Below, in pieces: positions 57,491 to 64,000 of a stretch of DNA of 64,000 nt. Position numbers and translations under genes: made by a program. The notes below the pieces were generated by a model. That model was not told the DNA's origin, did not search any database, and saw only the letters and a program-made list of their open reading frames with translations. The stretch's first letter is position 1; every line of letters begins with the position of its first letter. The stretch comes from JAIQFL01 sp035295745 (GTDB lineage Bacteria; Acidobacteriota; Terriglobia; Bryobacterales; Bryobacteraceae): NCBI GenBank assembly GCA_035295745.1, contig DATGIL010000039.1, positions 85,079 through 149,078 on the forward strand. Reading direction: 5' to 3'.

Positions 57491-57516
57491 CAGTGTGGAT
57501 ACCACGGGAGCCAAAT

Positions 57517-57789
57517 TCAGGAGGTCTTTCCATCCTGTACGGTCGACAATATTTTCCGATAGGCCTTCGCGAGCGATTGCTTTAACGAAGCAGGCAGCTC
57601 CGGCGGCTGTTCGCCCGATTCATACTGCTTGCACAGTCGAACGCTTTTCTTGAGGCTCGCCACAAATTCGACGCACGGTGCGCAGTTCTGAATATGACGC
57701 TCCAGTTCCTCGCAGGTCGCCGCGGGGAGTTCCCGATCGAGATATTGCGACAACATCTCGAAAATCGCCCTGCAATCGAGCTCGTTCAC
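57517..57789 (-). CDS. Anti-sigma factor with zinc-finger (ZAS) domain
   Basis: 90 residues. The motif H31-x3-C-x2-C (RHIQNCAPC) with an upstream Cys (AATCEEL) is the zinc-binding anti-sigma domain (zf-HC2). There is no transmembrane helix, so it is a soluble anti-sigma factor that could respond to redox or metal state. The GTG start overlaps the stop of the sigma gene (GTGA), the standard arrangement for a regulator of its upstream partner. Confidence 0.88.
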   Translation of the reverse strand: MNELDCRAIFEMLSQYLDRELPAATCEELERHIQNCAPCVEFVASLKKSVRLCKQYESGEQPPELPASLKQSLAKAYRKILSTVQDGKTS

Positions 57790-58406
57790 TGAATGCGACT
57801 CCGTGCTGAACCGACCTGCAAGTACTCGTCCAGCTCTTTTCGCAAGGTAAGGCGAGCCCGGTGCAGCCGTGTCTTGATTACGTCGCTACTCACGCCGAGA
57901 ACCTCGGCGCAGTCGTCCGTCGAGAGTTCCTCCACGTCCCGGAGCAGAAATACGGATTTGTACGTGTCCGGCAAACGCGCAACCGCATGACTCACGGCGT
58001 CTCGCAACTCCGCATTGAGTGCCAGATCTTCCGGCAGCGCGGACCAGTCGGCGATGTCCAGGTGCTCGGCGGAACCGCTTCCATTGCGGTGGGGCTTCAA
58101 TTCGTCCAACGAAAGCTCGCGATCGGGAGCGAACACGCTCTTCCGCCTCTTCATCAAACACGCATTCCTGGCGATCCGGAATACCCACGGCTTCAGGCGC
58201 TCCGGCTCCCGCAACTGGCCCAGGCTCTCGAAGACCTTCAGCAGGGCGTCTTGAGCGACTTCCTCGGCGTCTTCCCGTTGGCCGCACATGGTGAAGCTGT
58301 AGCGAAAGATTTTGCCGTGATAGACGTCGACGAAACGCTCGAACGCCTCCGAACTCCCGCGGATCAGTTGCCGGGCGAGATCGAGGTCCGAGAGGCTGGT
58401 CTCCAC
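57786..58406 (-). CDS. ECF-type RNA polymerase sigma factor
   Basis: 206 residues. Region 2 is FERFVDVYHGKIFRYSFTMCGQREDAEEVAQDALLKVF; region 4 is LPDTYKSVFLLRDVEELSTDDCAEVLGVSSDVIKTRLHRARLTLRK, with the helix-turn-helix. A ~35-residue linker between them is acidic. It directs RNA polymerase to a stress regulon and is probably held inactive by the zinc anti-sigma encoded just downstream. The upstream region (58407-58593) is shared with divergent rplM. Confidence 0.93.
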   Translation of the reverse strand: METSLSDLDLARQLIRGSSEAFERFVDVYHGKIFRYSFTMCGQREDAEEVAQDALLKVFESLGQLREPERLKPWVFRIARNACLMKRRKSVFAPDRELSLDELKPHRNGSGSAEHLDIADWSALPEDLALNAELRDAVSHAVARLPDTYKSVFLLRDVEELSTDDCAEVLGVSSDVIKTRLHRARLTLRKELDEYLQVGSARSRIQ

Positions 58407-58479
58407 AATTCAAGCCTATCGCCCGTACATGGTGTTGTCTATTCTGTTCCGACACGTCTCGTTCGTCCTCAATTAGGGT

Positions 58480-58507
58480 TGCATTCACCAATTGGAGTGC
58501 ATTCACC
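58480..58507. repeat. Direct repeat TGCATTCACC in the sigma/rplM divergent region
   Basis: Two perfect copies of the 10-mer at 58480-58489 and 58498-58507, 18 bp apart. Their position between divergent genes and just upstream of the rplM -35 box makes them a possible operator or activator site. No regulator can be named. Confidence 0.45.
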
Positions 58508-58523
58508 TTTTCGTCATCAAGAT

Positions 58524-58553
58524 TTGACAAGGCGCCCCTTCGCCCGCTACCCT
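58524..58553 (+). promoter_or_regulatory. Predicted promoter of rplM-rpsI
   Basis: Consensus TTGACA (58524-58529), an 18-bp spacer and TACCCT (58548-58553), a weaker -10 box. The start of transcription would lie ~35 bases before the rplM ATG. Confidence 0.55.
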
Positions 58554-58593
58554 AAAAATTTGCAGTGAGGACCATCTGGAGACGTGTGTGTCA

Positions 58594-59040
58594 ATGAGTA
58601 CCGAGTTCCCCTCTAAGAACGGCGTTCCCCGCCAGTGGCATCTGATTGACGCCCAGGACGTGGTCCTGGGAAAGCTCGCCAGCAAAGCGGCGATGTTGCT
58701 GATGGGAAAAAACAAACCTATCTATACGCCGTTTATAGACGCCGGCGATCACGTGATCGTCATCAACGCCGATAAAGTCAGGCTTACCGGCCGAAAAGAA
58801 GAAACCAAAGTGTATCGCCATTTCACCGGGTATCCCGGCGGATTGGTGGAAACCAACATCAAGCGAGTGCGGTCCGAGCGCCCCATTCGCATCGTGGAAG
58901 ATGCCATTTTCGGCATGCTTCCCAAAACCAAAATGGGTAAACAGATGTACCGGAAGCTCAAAGTGTATTCGGGCGACCGGCATCCCCACGCCGCACAGCA
59001 ACCAGTGGCGCTGGAAATACCGCGGAAGGCAGAAGCGTAG
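58594..59040 (+). CDS. rplM: Ribosomal protein L13 (uL13)
   Basis: About 148 residues from ATG 58594. Family sequence throughout: WHLIDAQDVVLGKLASKAAMLLMGKNKPIYTPFIDAGD, VRLTGRKEETKVYRHFTGYPGG and GMLPKTKMGKQMYRKLKVYSGDRHPHAAQQP. A component of the large subunit. Its TAG stop shares the G with the GTG start of rpsI, the universal rplM-rpsI pairing. Confidence 0.97.
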   Translation: MSTEFPSKNGVPRQWHLIDAQDVVLGKLASKAAMLLMGKNKPIYTPFIDAGDHVIVINADKVRLTGRKEETKVYRHFTGYPGGLVETNIKRVRSERPIRIVEDAIFGMLPKTKMGKQMYRKLKVYSGDRHPHAAQQPVALEIPRKAEA

Positions 59041-59438
59041 TGGCAGCGACGATGGTTCAATATTTGGGTACGGGCCGCCGCAAGACGTCGGTGGCTCGCG
59101 TGTTTTTACGGCCCGGCAAGGGCGAAATCAAGATCAATAACCGCGCGTTCGAAAACTATTTTCCCACGGAAAGTTCGCGCGCCATGGTGCGGCAGGCTCT
59201 CGCAGCCACCGAGACCATGGAGAAGTTCGACCTCTTGATTCTCGCCGATGGCGGTGGCGTCATCGGCCAGGCGGGTGCAGCCCGTCTGGGGATTGCCAGG
59301 GCTTTGGTGGAGTTCAATGCGGAACTCAGGCCGAAGTTGAAGAAACTCGGCTTCCTGACCCGCGATCCGCGCAAGCACGAACGGAAGAAGTACGGCCAAA
59401 AAGGTGCTCGCAAGCGGTTCCAGTTCTCCAAACGCTAG
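59040..59438 (+). CDS. rpsI: Ribosomal protein S9 (uS9)
   Basis: 132 residues from GTG 59040; ATG 59052 is an alternative start. YLGTGRRKTSVARVFLRPGKGEIKINNR opens the protein, and it ends in the basic tail GQKGARKRFQFSKR whose last Arg reaches the tRNA in the small-subunit P site. Full length. The 59439-59609 gap contains a weak hairpin (TCCCC-TGC-GGGGA) and a T run but no clear signal. Confidence 0.97.
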   Translation: MAATMVQYLGTGRRKTSVARVFLRPGKGEIKINNRAFENYFPTESSRAMVRQALAATETMEKFDLLILADGGGVIGQAGAARLGIARALVEFNAELRPKLKKLGFLTRDPRKHERKKYGQKGARKRFQFSKR

Positions 59439-59609
59439 ATTCCCCTGCGGGGATTTGGTCAAGCCCGTCCCCGCTCGTGTTTTTTTCAACGGCCTTCCGT
59501 TCGCAGCCCGTGGCACAAATTTCGCTTTGGGCCGTGCAGCGGACCGCGGAACGACCAAGGAAGGCTTTTCAACGAGAGGTGAGCCTCTCCCAACCAACTA
59601 GGAGGTAGT

Positions 59610-60521
59610 TTGCCTGCAATATCCATGAAGGAATTGCTCGAAGCTGGCGTTCACTTCGGGCACCAGACCAAGCGCTGGAATCCGAAGATGAAGGAATATA
59701 TCTTCGGCGAACGTAACGGAATTTACATCATTGATCTTCAGAAGACTCTGAAGATGTTTAAAGACGCCGCACGCTTCGTCGGCGAAATGGCCGCGTCGGG
59801 CAAGAACGTGCTCTTCGTCGGCACCAAGCGCCAGGCCCAGGAAGCGATCGCCGAAGAAGCCAAGCGCTGCCAGATGTACTATGTCAACCAACGATGGCTC
59901 GGTGGACTGCTCACCAATATGGACACGGTGAAGAAGTCGATCAAGCGTTTGAAGGAACTGGAAGGGATGGCGTCTGCCGAGGGCGGATATGCCGGCCGTC
60001 CCAAAAAGGAAATCATTCGCCTGGAGCGCGAGCGGAAACATCTGGACCAGAACCTGGCGGGCATCAAAGACATGCCGGATCTGCCAGACGTGCTCTTCGT
60101 GATCGACTCCAATAAAGAAGCGATCGCCGTGAAAGAAGCGCGCCGCCTCGGAATTCCCGTGGTCGCCATCGTCGATACCAACTGCGATCCCGACGAGGTG
60201 GATTACGTGATTCCCGGCAATGACGACGCATTACGCGCCATTCGCCTGTTCGCCAGCAAGATTGCGGACGCCGTGGTGGAAGGCCGTGCCTTGGCTACGG
60301 AGCAGGACTTCACCGTCGACAAGATCGTTCAGGACGAGACTCCGGCCGGCGAAGGCATGATGGAATACACCGAGTACGTCGACCCCAAGTATGCCGAGAA
60401 GATCATGGCGGAGAGCTTGAGCATGGAAGACGAGCCAACTCAAACTTCGCCGCGTAAGGGCCCTGCCTCCGAGACTGGAGAGCCTGCCCGCGAACCCGCG
60501 GTAACCGAAAGCGGCCACTAA
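59610..60521 (+). CDS. rpsB: Ribosomal protein S2 (uS2) with extended C terminus
   Basis: 303 residues from TTG 59610, with AGGAGG seven bases before. SMKELLEAGVHFGHQTKRWNPKM and FVGTKRQAQEAIAEEAKRC are diagnostic, and VVAIVDTNCDPDEVDYVIPGNDDA is the conserved RNA-facing segment. The last ~55 residues are an acidic/Pro-rich extension not present in E. coli S2 (241 residues). First gene of the rpsB-tsf-pyrH-frr cluster. Confidence 0.97.
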   Translation: MPAISMKELLEAGVHFGHQTKRWNPKMKEYIFGERNGIYIIDLQKTLKMFKDAARFVGEMAASGKNVLFVGTKRQAQEAIAEEAKRCQMYYVNQRWLGGLLTNMDTVKKSIKRLKELEGMASAEGGYAGRPKKEIIRLERERKHLDQNLAGIKDMPDLPDVLFVIDSNKEAIAVKEARRLGIPVVAIVDTNCDPDEVDYVIPGNDDALRAIRLFASKIADAVVEGRALATEQDFTVDKIVQDETPAGEGMMEYTEYVDPKYAEKIMAESLSMEDEPTQTSPRKGPASETGEPAREPAVTESGH

Positions 60522-60529
60522 GAACCGCG

Positions 60530-60608
60530 CCACAGATGAACACAGATGCACAACGATAGAAGCGAGTACTGGCTTCCTTCATCTGTGTTTATCGGTGTTC
60601 ATCTGTGG
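60530..60608. repeat. Inverted repeat of CACAGATG-type units between rpsB and tsf
   Basis: CCACAGATGAACACAGATG at 60530 faces CATCTGTG...GTGTTCATCTGTGG ending at 60608, with a ~30-base centre. CACAGATGAACACAG-type units occur as intergenic repeats in many unrelated soil bacteria. The repeat fills most of the 120-base gap in the operon and would form a long hairpin in the transcript. Confidence 0.7.
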
Positions 60609-60643
60609 CCATTAATCTTCCTTTCAGAACTGAGCAAAAACCT

Positions 60644-61288
60644 ATGGCGGAAATCACCGCAACACTGGTAAAACAACTCCGCGAACGCACCGGCGCGGGA
60701 ATGATGGAATGCAAAAGCGCCCTGGTGGAAGCCAAGGGCGACATGAGCGAAGCCGAAGTCGTGCTGCGCAAGCGCGGTATCGCCTCGGCTCACAAGAAGG
60801 CCTCGCGCGCTACCAAGCAGGGTCTCATCGGCACCTACATCCACCACGGCGGCCAACTCGGCGTGATGGTGGAGGTGAACTGCGAGTCCGATTTCGTGGC
60901 CCGCACCGAGGACTTTCAGGAACTGGTCCACGATGTCGCGATGCACATTGCGGCGTCCGATCCGCGTTTTATCCGCAAGGAGGACGTCACGGCCGACGTG
61001 CTCGAGAAAGAGCGCGAAATTCACCGTGCCCGAGCCCTGGCGGAAGGTAAGCCCGAGAAGATGATCGAAAAGATCACCGAAGGCCGCCTGAATAAGTTCT
61101 ATGAGGAGATTTGCCTCCTCGAACAGCCCTTCGTCAAAGAAGCCACGCTGAGCGTCGGCCAATTGGTGAAGACCAAGATCGCCAAGCTGGGCGAGAACAT
61201 CACGATCGCCCGATTCGTGCGCTTCAAGGTCGGCGACACTGGCGCCGAAGCGGCCGACAGCCCGGTTGCCGAGCCGGTCGCGCAGTAA
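60644..61288 (+). CDS. tsf: Elongation factor Ts (short form)
   Basis: 214 residues from ATG 60644. It opens with VKQLRERTGAGMMECKSAL and has the EF-Tu contact motif CESDFVARTEDF. A short core domain ends with KPEKMIEKITEGRLNKFYEE and a tail. It is shorter than E. coli EF-Ts (283) and closer to the compact form with one core subdomain. It exchanges GDP for GTP on EF-Tu. The TAA stop shares its last base with the pyrH ATG. Confidence 0.96.
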   Translation: MAEITATLVKQLRERTGAGMMECKSALVEAKGDMSEAEVVLRKRGIASAHKKASRATKQGLIGTYIHHGGQLGVMVEVNCESDFVARTEDFQELVHDVAMHIAASDPRFIRKEDVTADVLEKEREIHRARALAEGKPEKMIEKITEGRLNKFYEEICLLEQPFVKEATLSVGQLVKTKIAKLGENITIARFVRFKVGDTGAEAADSPVAEPVAQ

Positions 61289-61995
61289 TGCCGGCGTTTC
61301 AGCGCATCCTTTTGAAACTAAGCGGCGAAGCCCTGGCGGGCGGTGCCGCTTTTGGTATCGATGCGCTTCGGGTTAAGGGTCTCGCCCGCGAAATTGCCGA
61401 CGTGTCCGCTGCGGGAGTGCAGGTAGGACTCGTGGTGGGCGGCGGTAACATCTTCCGGGGGGTCGCTGCCGCGGCGCAAAAGATGGATCGCGTCACTGCC
61501 GACCACATGGGGATGCTGGCGACGGTGATCAACTCCCTGGCTCTGTCCGATGCCCTCGAACAGATGGGTATTCCCACCCGGGTGATGAGCGCCATCGAGA
61601 TGCACCAGGTCGCGGAGCCCTACATCCGGCGCCGCGCCATCCGCCATCTGGAGAAGGGCCGCATCGTTATTTTCGCCGCCGGCACCTCCAATCCCTACTT
61701 CTCCACCGACACGGCCGCCACCTTGCGAGCGCTTGAAATTAAAGCGGATGTGATCGCCAAGGCCACCCGCGTTGACGGGGTGTACGACAAGGACCCCCTG
61801 AAGTACCCCGAAGCCGTACGATACCCACAAATCACCTACCTCGAGGTGCTCGCGCAAGCTCTGGGGGTGATGGACGCCACCTCGATCGCGATGTGCCGGG
61901 ACAACAAGCTGCCGATTATCGTTTTCAATTTGAACACAATAGGCAATATAATGCGTATGTCGATGGGTGAGCCCGTCGGCACTGTAATTCATTAG
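61288..61995 (+). CDS. pyrH: UMP kinase
   Basis: 235 residues. LLKLSGEALAG opens the amino-acid-kinase fold; GLVVGGGNIFRG and DHMGMLATVINSLAL are UMP kinase signatures, and IFAAGTSNPYFSTDTAATLRA is the nucleotide-binding block. It phosphorylates UMP to UDP and is normally feedback-inhibited by UTP. It overlaps tsf by one base and is followed by frr six bases later, the classical order. Confidence 0.97.
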   Translation: MPAFQRILLKLSGEALAGGAAFGIDALRVKGLAREIADVSAAGVQVGLVVGGGNIFRGVAAAAQKMDRVTADHMGMLATVINSLALSDALEQMGIPTRVMSAIEMHQVAEPYIRRRAIRHLEKGRIVIFAAGTSNPYFSTDTAATLRALEIKADVIAKATRVDGVYDKDPLKYPEAVRYPQITYLEVLAQALGVMDATSIAMCRDNKLPIIVFNLNTIGNIMRMSMGEPVGTVIH

Positions 61996-62001
61996 TGCGC
62001 T

Positions 62002-62607
62002 ATGAAAACAGAACAGCATGCAGCACCCAGCGGTCCAACCTTCAACTCGACGAAGGATGTGGAAACCAATCTGAAGACCCGGATGGAGAAGGCTATCACG
62101 GATTTGCAGCATGAAATGGCTGCCATCCGGACCGGGCGCGCCTCACTCGGAATTCTCGATCATATCCGCGTGGACTATTACGGCACCCCCACACCTTTGA
62201 ATCAGGTCGCGAACCTGCACGTTCCCGAGCCTGCCCTGATCACCATCCAACCCTGGGATGTCTCACAGATCGGCGCCATCGAAAAAGCCATCCGTATCTC
62301 CGATCTGGGCCTCAACCCCGCCAATGATGGCAAGATGATCCGGCTGCCGATTCCCCCGCTGACGGAGGAACGCCGCAAGGAGTTCGTCAAGAAACTCCAT
62401 GGTGCGGCCGAGCATCATCGCGTTTCGGTCCGCAATGTCCGCCGGGATGGCAACGAGTCCGTCAAGAAGCTGCTGAAAGACAAGAAGATCACCGAAGACC
62501 AGGAGAGGAAGGCCCTCGACGAGATCCAGAAGCTTACGGACGGCTACATGCAGAAGATCGACCAGGCTGCCAAGGCCAAAGAAAAAGAAATCATGGAGAT
62601 CCGGTAA
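62002..62607 (+). CDS. frr: Ribosome recycling factor
   Basis: 201 residues, with ~15 extra residues at the N terminus relative to the usual 185. MEKAITDLQHEMAAIRTGRAS and VDYYGTPTPLNQVANLHVPEP are diagnostic, and the C-terminal helix bundle ends KIDQAAKAKEKEIMEI. Together with EF-G it splits ribosomes after termination. ATG 62002 follows pyrH by six bases. Confidence 0.97.
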   Translation: MKTEQHAAPSGPTFNSTKDVETNLKTRMEKAITDLQHEMAAIRTGRASLGILDHIRVDYYGTPTPLNQVANLHVPEPALITIQPWDVSQIGAIEKAIRISDLGLNPANDGKMIRLPIPPLTEERRKEFVKKLHGAAEHHRVSVRNVRRDGNESVKKLLKDKKITEDQERKALDEIQKLTDGYMQKIDQAAKAKEKEIMEIR

Positions 62608-62615
62608 GGCCGGGC

Positions 62616-63539
62616 ATGCCCGACCCACGTCCCTGGTGCACCCTGCGTGTGCCAGCTTCGAGCGCCAATCTGGGGCCCGGATTTGACGCTCTCGGCTTGG
62701 CTCTGGGCGTTTATCTGACCTGCCGTTTTCGGCCCAGCGACCAGTTGTCTGTCCGTGCGGTAGGGCGTGATTCCCAACAGATTCCCACCGGACCCGACAA
62801 TCTGATCTGGCAGACGACCGTGGCGGTTGCGGCGAGCATCGGCCTGTCGGTTCCTCCTATCGAACTCGAAATCTCCAACGACATTCCGATCGGCAAGGGA
62901 ATGGGCTCGAGCGCCGCGGCGCTCACGGCGGGGGTGGTGATTGCCGACCACCTGCTGGGCCTGCGCTGGAAACCTCTCCGCATTCTGGATGAGGCCGCCC
63001 GCCTGGAAGGCCATCCAGACAATGTCGCGCCCTGCACCTTGGGATCGATCGTCGCCAGCGCCATCGATTCCGGAGGCGTCACCCGGTCCATCCGCCTCGA
63101 TCTGCCCAAAAAATTCGGCATCGGCGTAGTGGTGCCCGATTTCGATTTGCCCACTTCCCTGGCCCGCTCGGTGCTTCCCAATTCCTACTCGCGCCAGGAC
63201 GCAGTTTTCAATGTGCAACGCGCGTCGCTGCTGATTGCTGCCTTGGCCACCGGCTCCACTTGGGCCTTTCCTGCCGCTTTAGAGGATCGTTTTCACCAGC
63301 CATACCGCACCCCACTGGTTCCGGGACTGGAGGAGATTCTCAAGCTGCGGGCACCGGGCTTGCTGGGATGTGTACTGAGTGGAGCGGGCCCGTCGATTCT
63401 CGTGTTCTATGAGCAGGGCTACGATCCGGTGTGCGACCTGGTGCGTCAGATCTTCCGCTTCCATGGCCACGATTCGGAGACGTTATTCGCGCATATTGCG
63501 GATCATGGCTTCGAACTGACCGTGGAGTCCGTTGTCTAG
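62616..63539 (+). CDS. thrB: Homoserine kinase
   Basis: 307 residues of the GHMP kinase family. VPASSANLGPGFDALGLALGVY is the N-terminal motif 1 and PIGKGMGSSAAALTAG the ATP-binding motif 2; LSGAGPSILVF is motif 3. It phosphorylates homoserine on the way to threonine. It starts nine bases after frr and may be read through from it. No threonine synthase is nearby. Confidence 0.94.
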   Translation: MPDPRPWCTLRVPASSANLGPGFDALGLALGVYLTCRFRPSDQLSVRAVGRDSQQIPTGPDNLIWQTTVAVAASIGLSVPPIELEISNDIPIGKGMGSSAAALTAGVVIADHLLGLRWKPLRILDEAARLEGHPDNVAPCTLGSIVASAIDSGGVTRSIRLDLPKKFGIGVVVPDFDLPTSLARSVLPNSYSRQDAVFNVQRASLLIAALATGSTWAFPAALEDRFHQPYRTPLVPGLEEILKLRAPGLLGCVLSGAGPSILVFYEQGYDPVCDLVRQIFRFHGHDSETLFAHIADHGFELTVESVV

Positions 63540-63663
63540 CAAGCAGACGGGTAAGTACCCATTTTCCGTCAGTAAGTTAGTGATTCTAAATTAAAGGTTC
63601 GGTAGAGCAGTACCGGTTGGGGAGGCTAGCTTGTGGGTTGCGGAAACGACTCCAGGCCGGATT

Positions 63664-63830
63664 CGCTCCCTTACGGTCGCGGCTCGTTGCGAAGCGCGAG
63701 CTCAACGCGAAGGGCGAGTTCAGTGCGAAGCGCGAGTTCAGTGCGCGAGTTCAATGCGAAGCGACGTGTTCGTTGCGAAGCGCGAGTTCAATGCGAAGGG
63801 CGAGTTCAGTGTAAGCGTCTGAGCAACCGC
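63664..63830. repeat. REP-like repeat cluster C with tandem short units
   Basis: 29 bases from 63664 (CGCTCCCTTACGGTCGCGGC ...) are identical to cluster B. They run into a degenerate tandem array of a ~15-18 base unit, GCGAAGCGCGAGTTCAGT and variants, repeated about seven times to 63820. The gap 63540-63856 has no gene; a small hairpin GGGTA-AG-TACCC lies at ~63549. Confidence 0.75.
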
Positions 63831-63856
63831 ACCCTTTTCATGCGCCGCCACCAGTG

Positions 63857-64000
63857 ATGACTGGAGGGGTGGACAAACAGACGCAAGCCACGAACATCAA
63901 GCGCCGCCGGAACCGAGCGGAAATCCAGCAACTGGTGGCGGAGTTAGAAGCCAGCGGCCTGGGCCGGACGGCCTTCTGCCAGCAGAGAGGGCTGAGCTTA
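63857..64000 (+). CDS. tnpA: IS66-type accessory protein TnpA (3' partial)
   Basis: 48 codons to the window edge. The segment RNRAEIQQLVAELEASGLGRTAFCQQRGLSL is the N-terminal helix-turn-helix-like region of the small protein encoded first in IS66-family elements (tnpA-tnpB-tnpC). ATG 63857 is chosen as the first in frame; GTG 63854 is possible. If intact, tnpB and the tnpC transposase should follow outside the window. Confidence 0.75.
   Translation, partial: MTGGVDKQTQATNIKRRRNRAEIQQLVAELEASGLGRTAFCQQRGLSL

Noticed and set aside
63690..63820. CRISPR array
   Set aside because: Repeats are short (15-18 bases), degenerate and adjacent without unique spacers; no cas genes are present in the window.

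Overview
The window reads as chromosome of an acidobacterium of the Solibacter/Bryobacter type. The inference rests on gene families visible here: a protein with the C-terminal domain first described from Candidatus Solibacter, an 'acidobacterial' duplicated permease of the MacB/FtsX type, an Oar-like TonB-dependent receptor with an N-terminal carboxypeptidase-regulatory domain, VPS10/sialidase-like repeat proteins, many exported enzymes and high GC. No close-relative comparison was possible.

Layout. 1-10.2 kb: an M28 peptidase (cut by the left edge), a receiver-only response regulator, a cytochrome c/copper-monooxygenase-like protein, a radical SAM protein abutting a membrane-bound spermidine-synthase-like protein, a GntP permease and a three-gene overlapping unit with a UdgX-type uracil-DNA glycosylase. 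10.3-13.3 kb: a scarred island that starts in the anticodon arm of a tRNA-Thr(CGT) and holds frameshifted genes, IS21 istA/istB fragments and a tyrosine recombinase. 13.3-18.9 kb: a large VPS10-like exported protein and an ADOP permease. 18.9-23.6 kb: a mosaic in which a complete 2,552-bp IS1595-type element (24-bp inverted repeats, exact 8-bp target duplication) carries a HEPN-motif protein and two small genes as cargo and sits on the start codon of a winged-helix gene of a GC-rich accessory module; a long imperfect inverted repeat follows.

23.6-35 kb: hypothetical genes, a GH39 glycosidase, a GlsB-type membrane protein, an ArsR/SRPBCC pair, an M1 peptidase coupled to a carboxypeptidase-regulatory-domain protein, a decayed second copy of that pair, and mutS2. 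35-45 kb: B12-dependent ribonucleotide reductase behind tandem NrdR boxes, two exported beta-rich proteins, a SpoIIE-type phosphatase, lspA-lgt, then a decayed stretch full of REP-like repeats. 45-56.3 kb: a broken SRPBCC gene, phosphoglucomutase, a tandem pair of AAA+ ATPases preceded by a possible 32-codon ORF, a Tat-exported aldo/keto reductase and the TonB receptor. 56.4-64 kb: a cyclase-like repeat protein, an ECF sigma/anti-sigma pair, then a housekeeping run rplM-rpsI, rpsB-tsf-pyrH-frr and homoserine kinase, ending in repeats and the start of an IS66-type accessory gene.

Many neighbours are coupled by 1-4 base stop/start overlaps (UdgX-DUF3175, ArsR-SRPBCC, M1-regulatory protein, AAA-AAA, anti-sigma, HEPN-small protein). 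The best candidate for something undescribed is the HEPN cargo of the IS1595-type element; the paired AAA+ ATPases with an altered Walker B motif come second.
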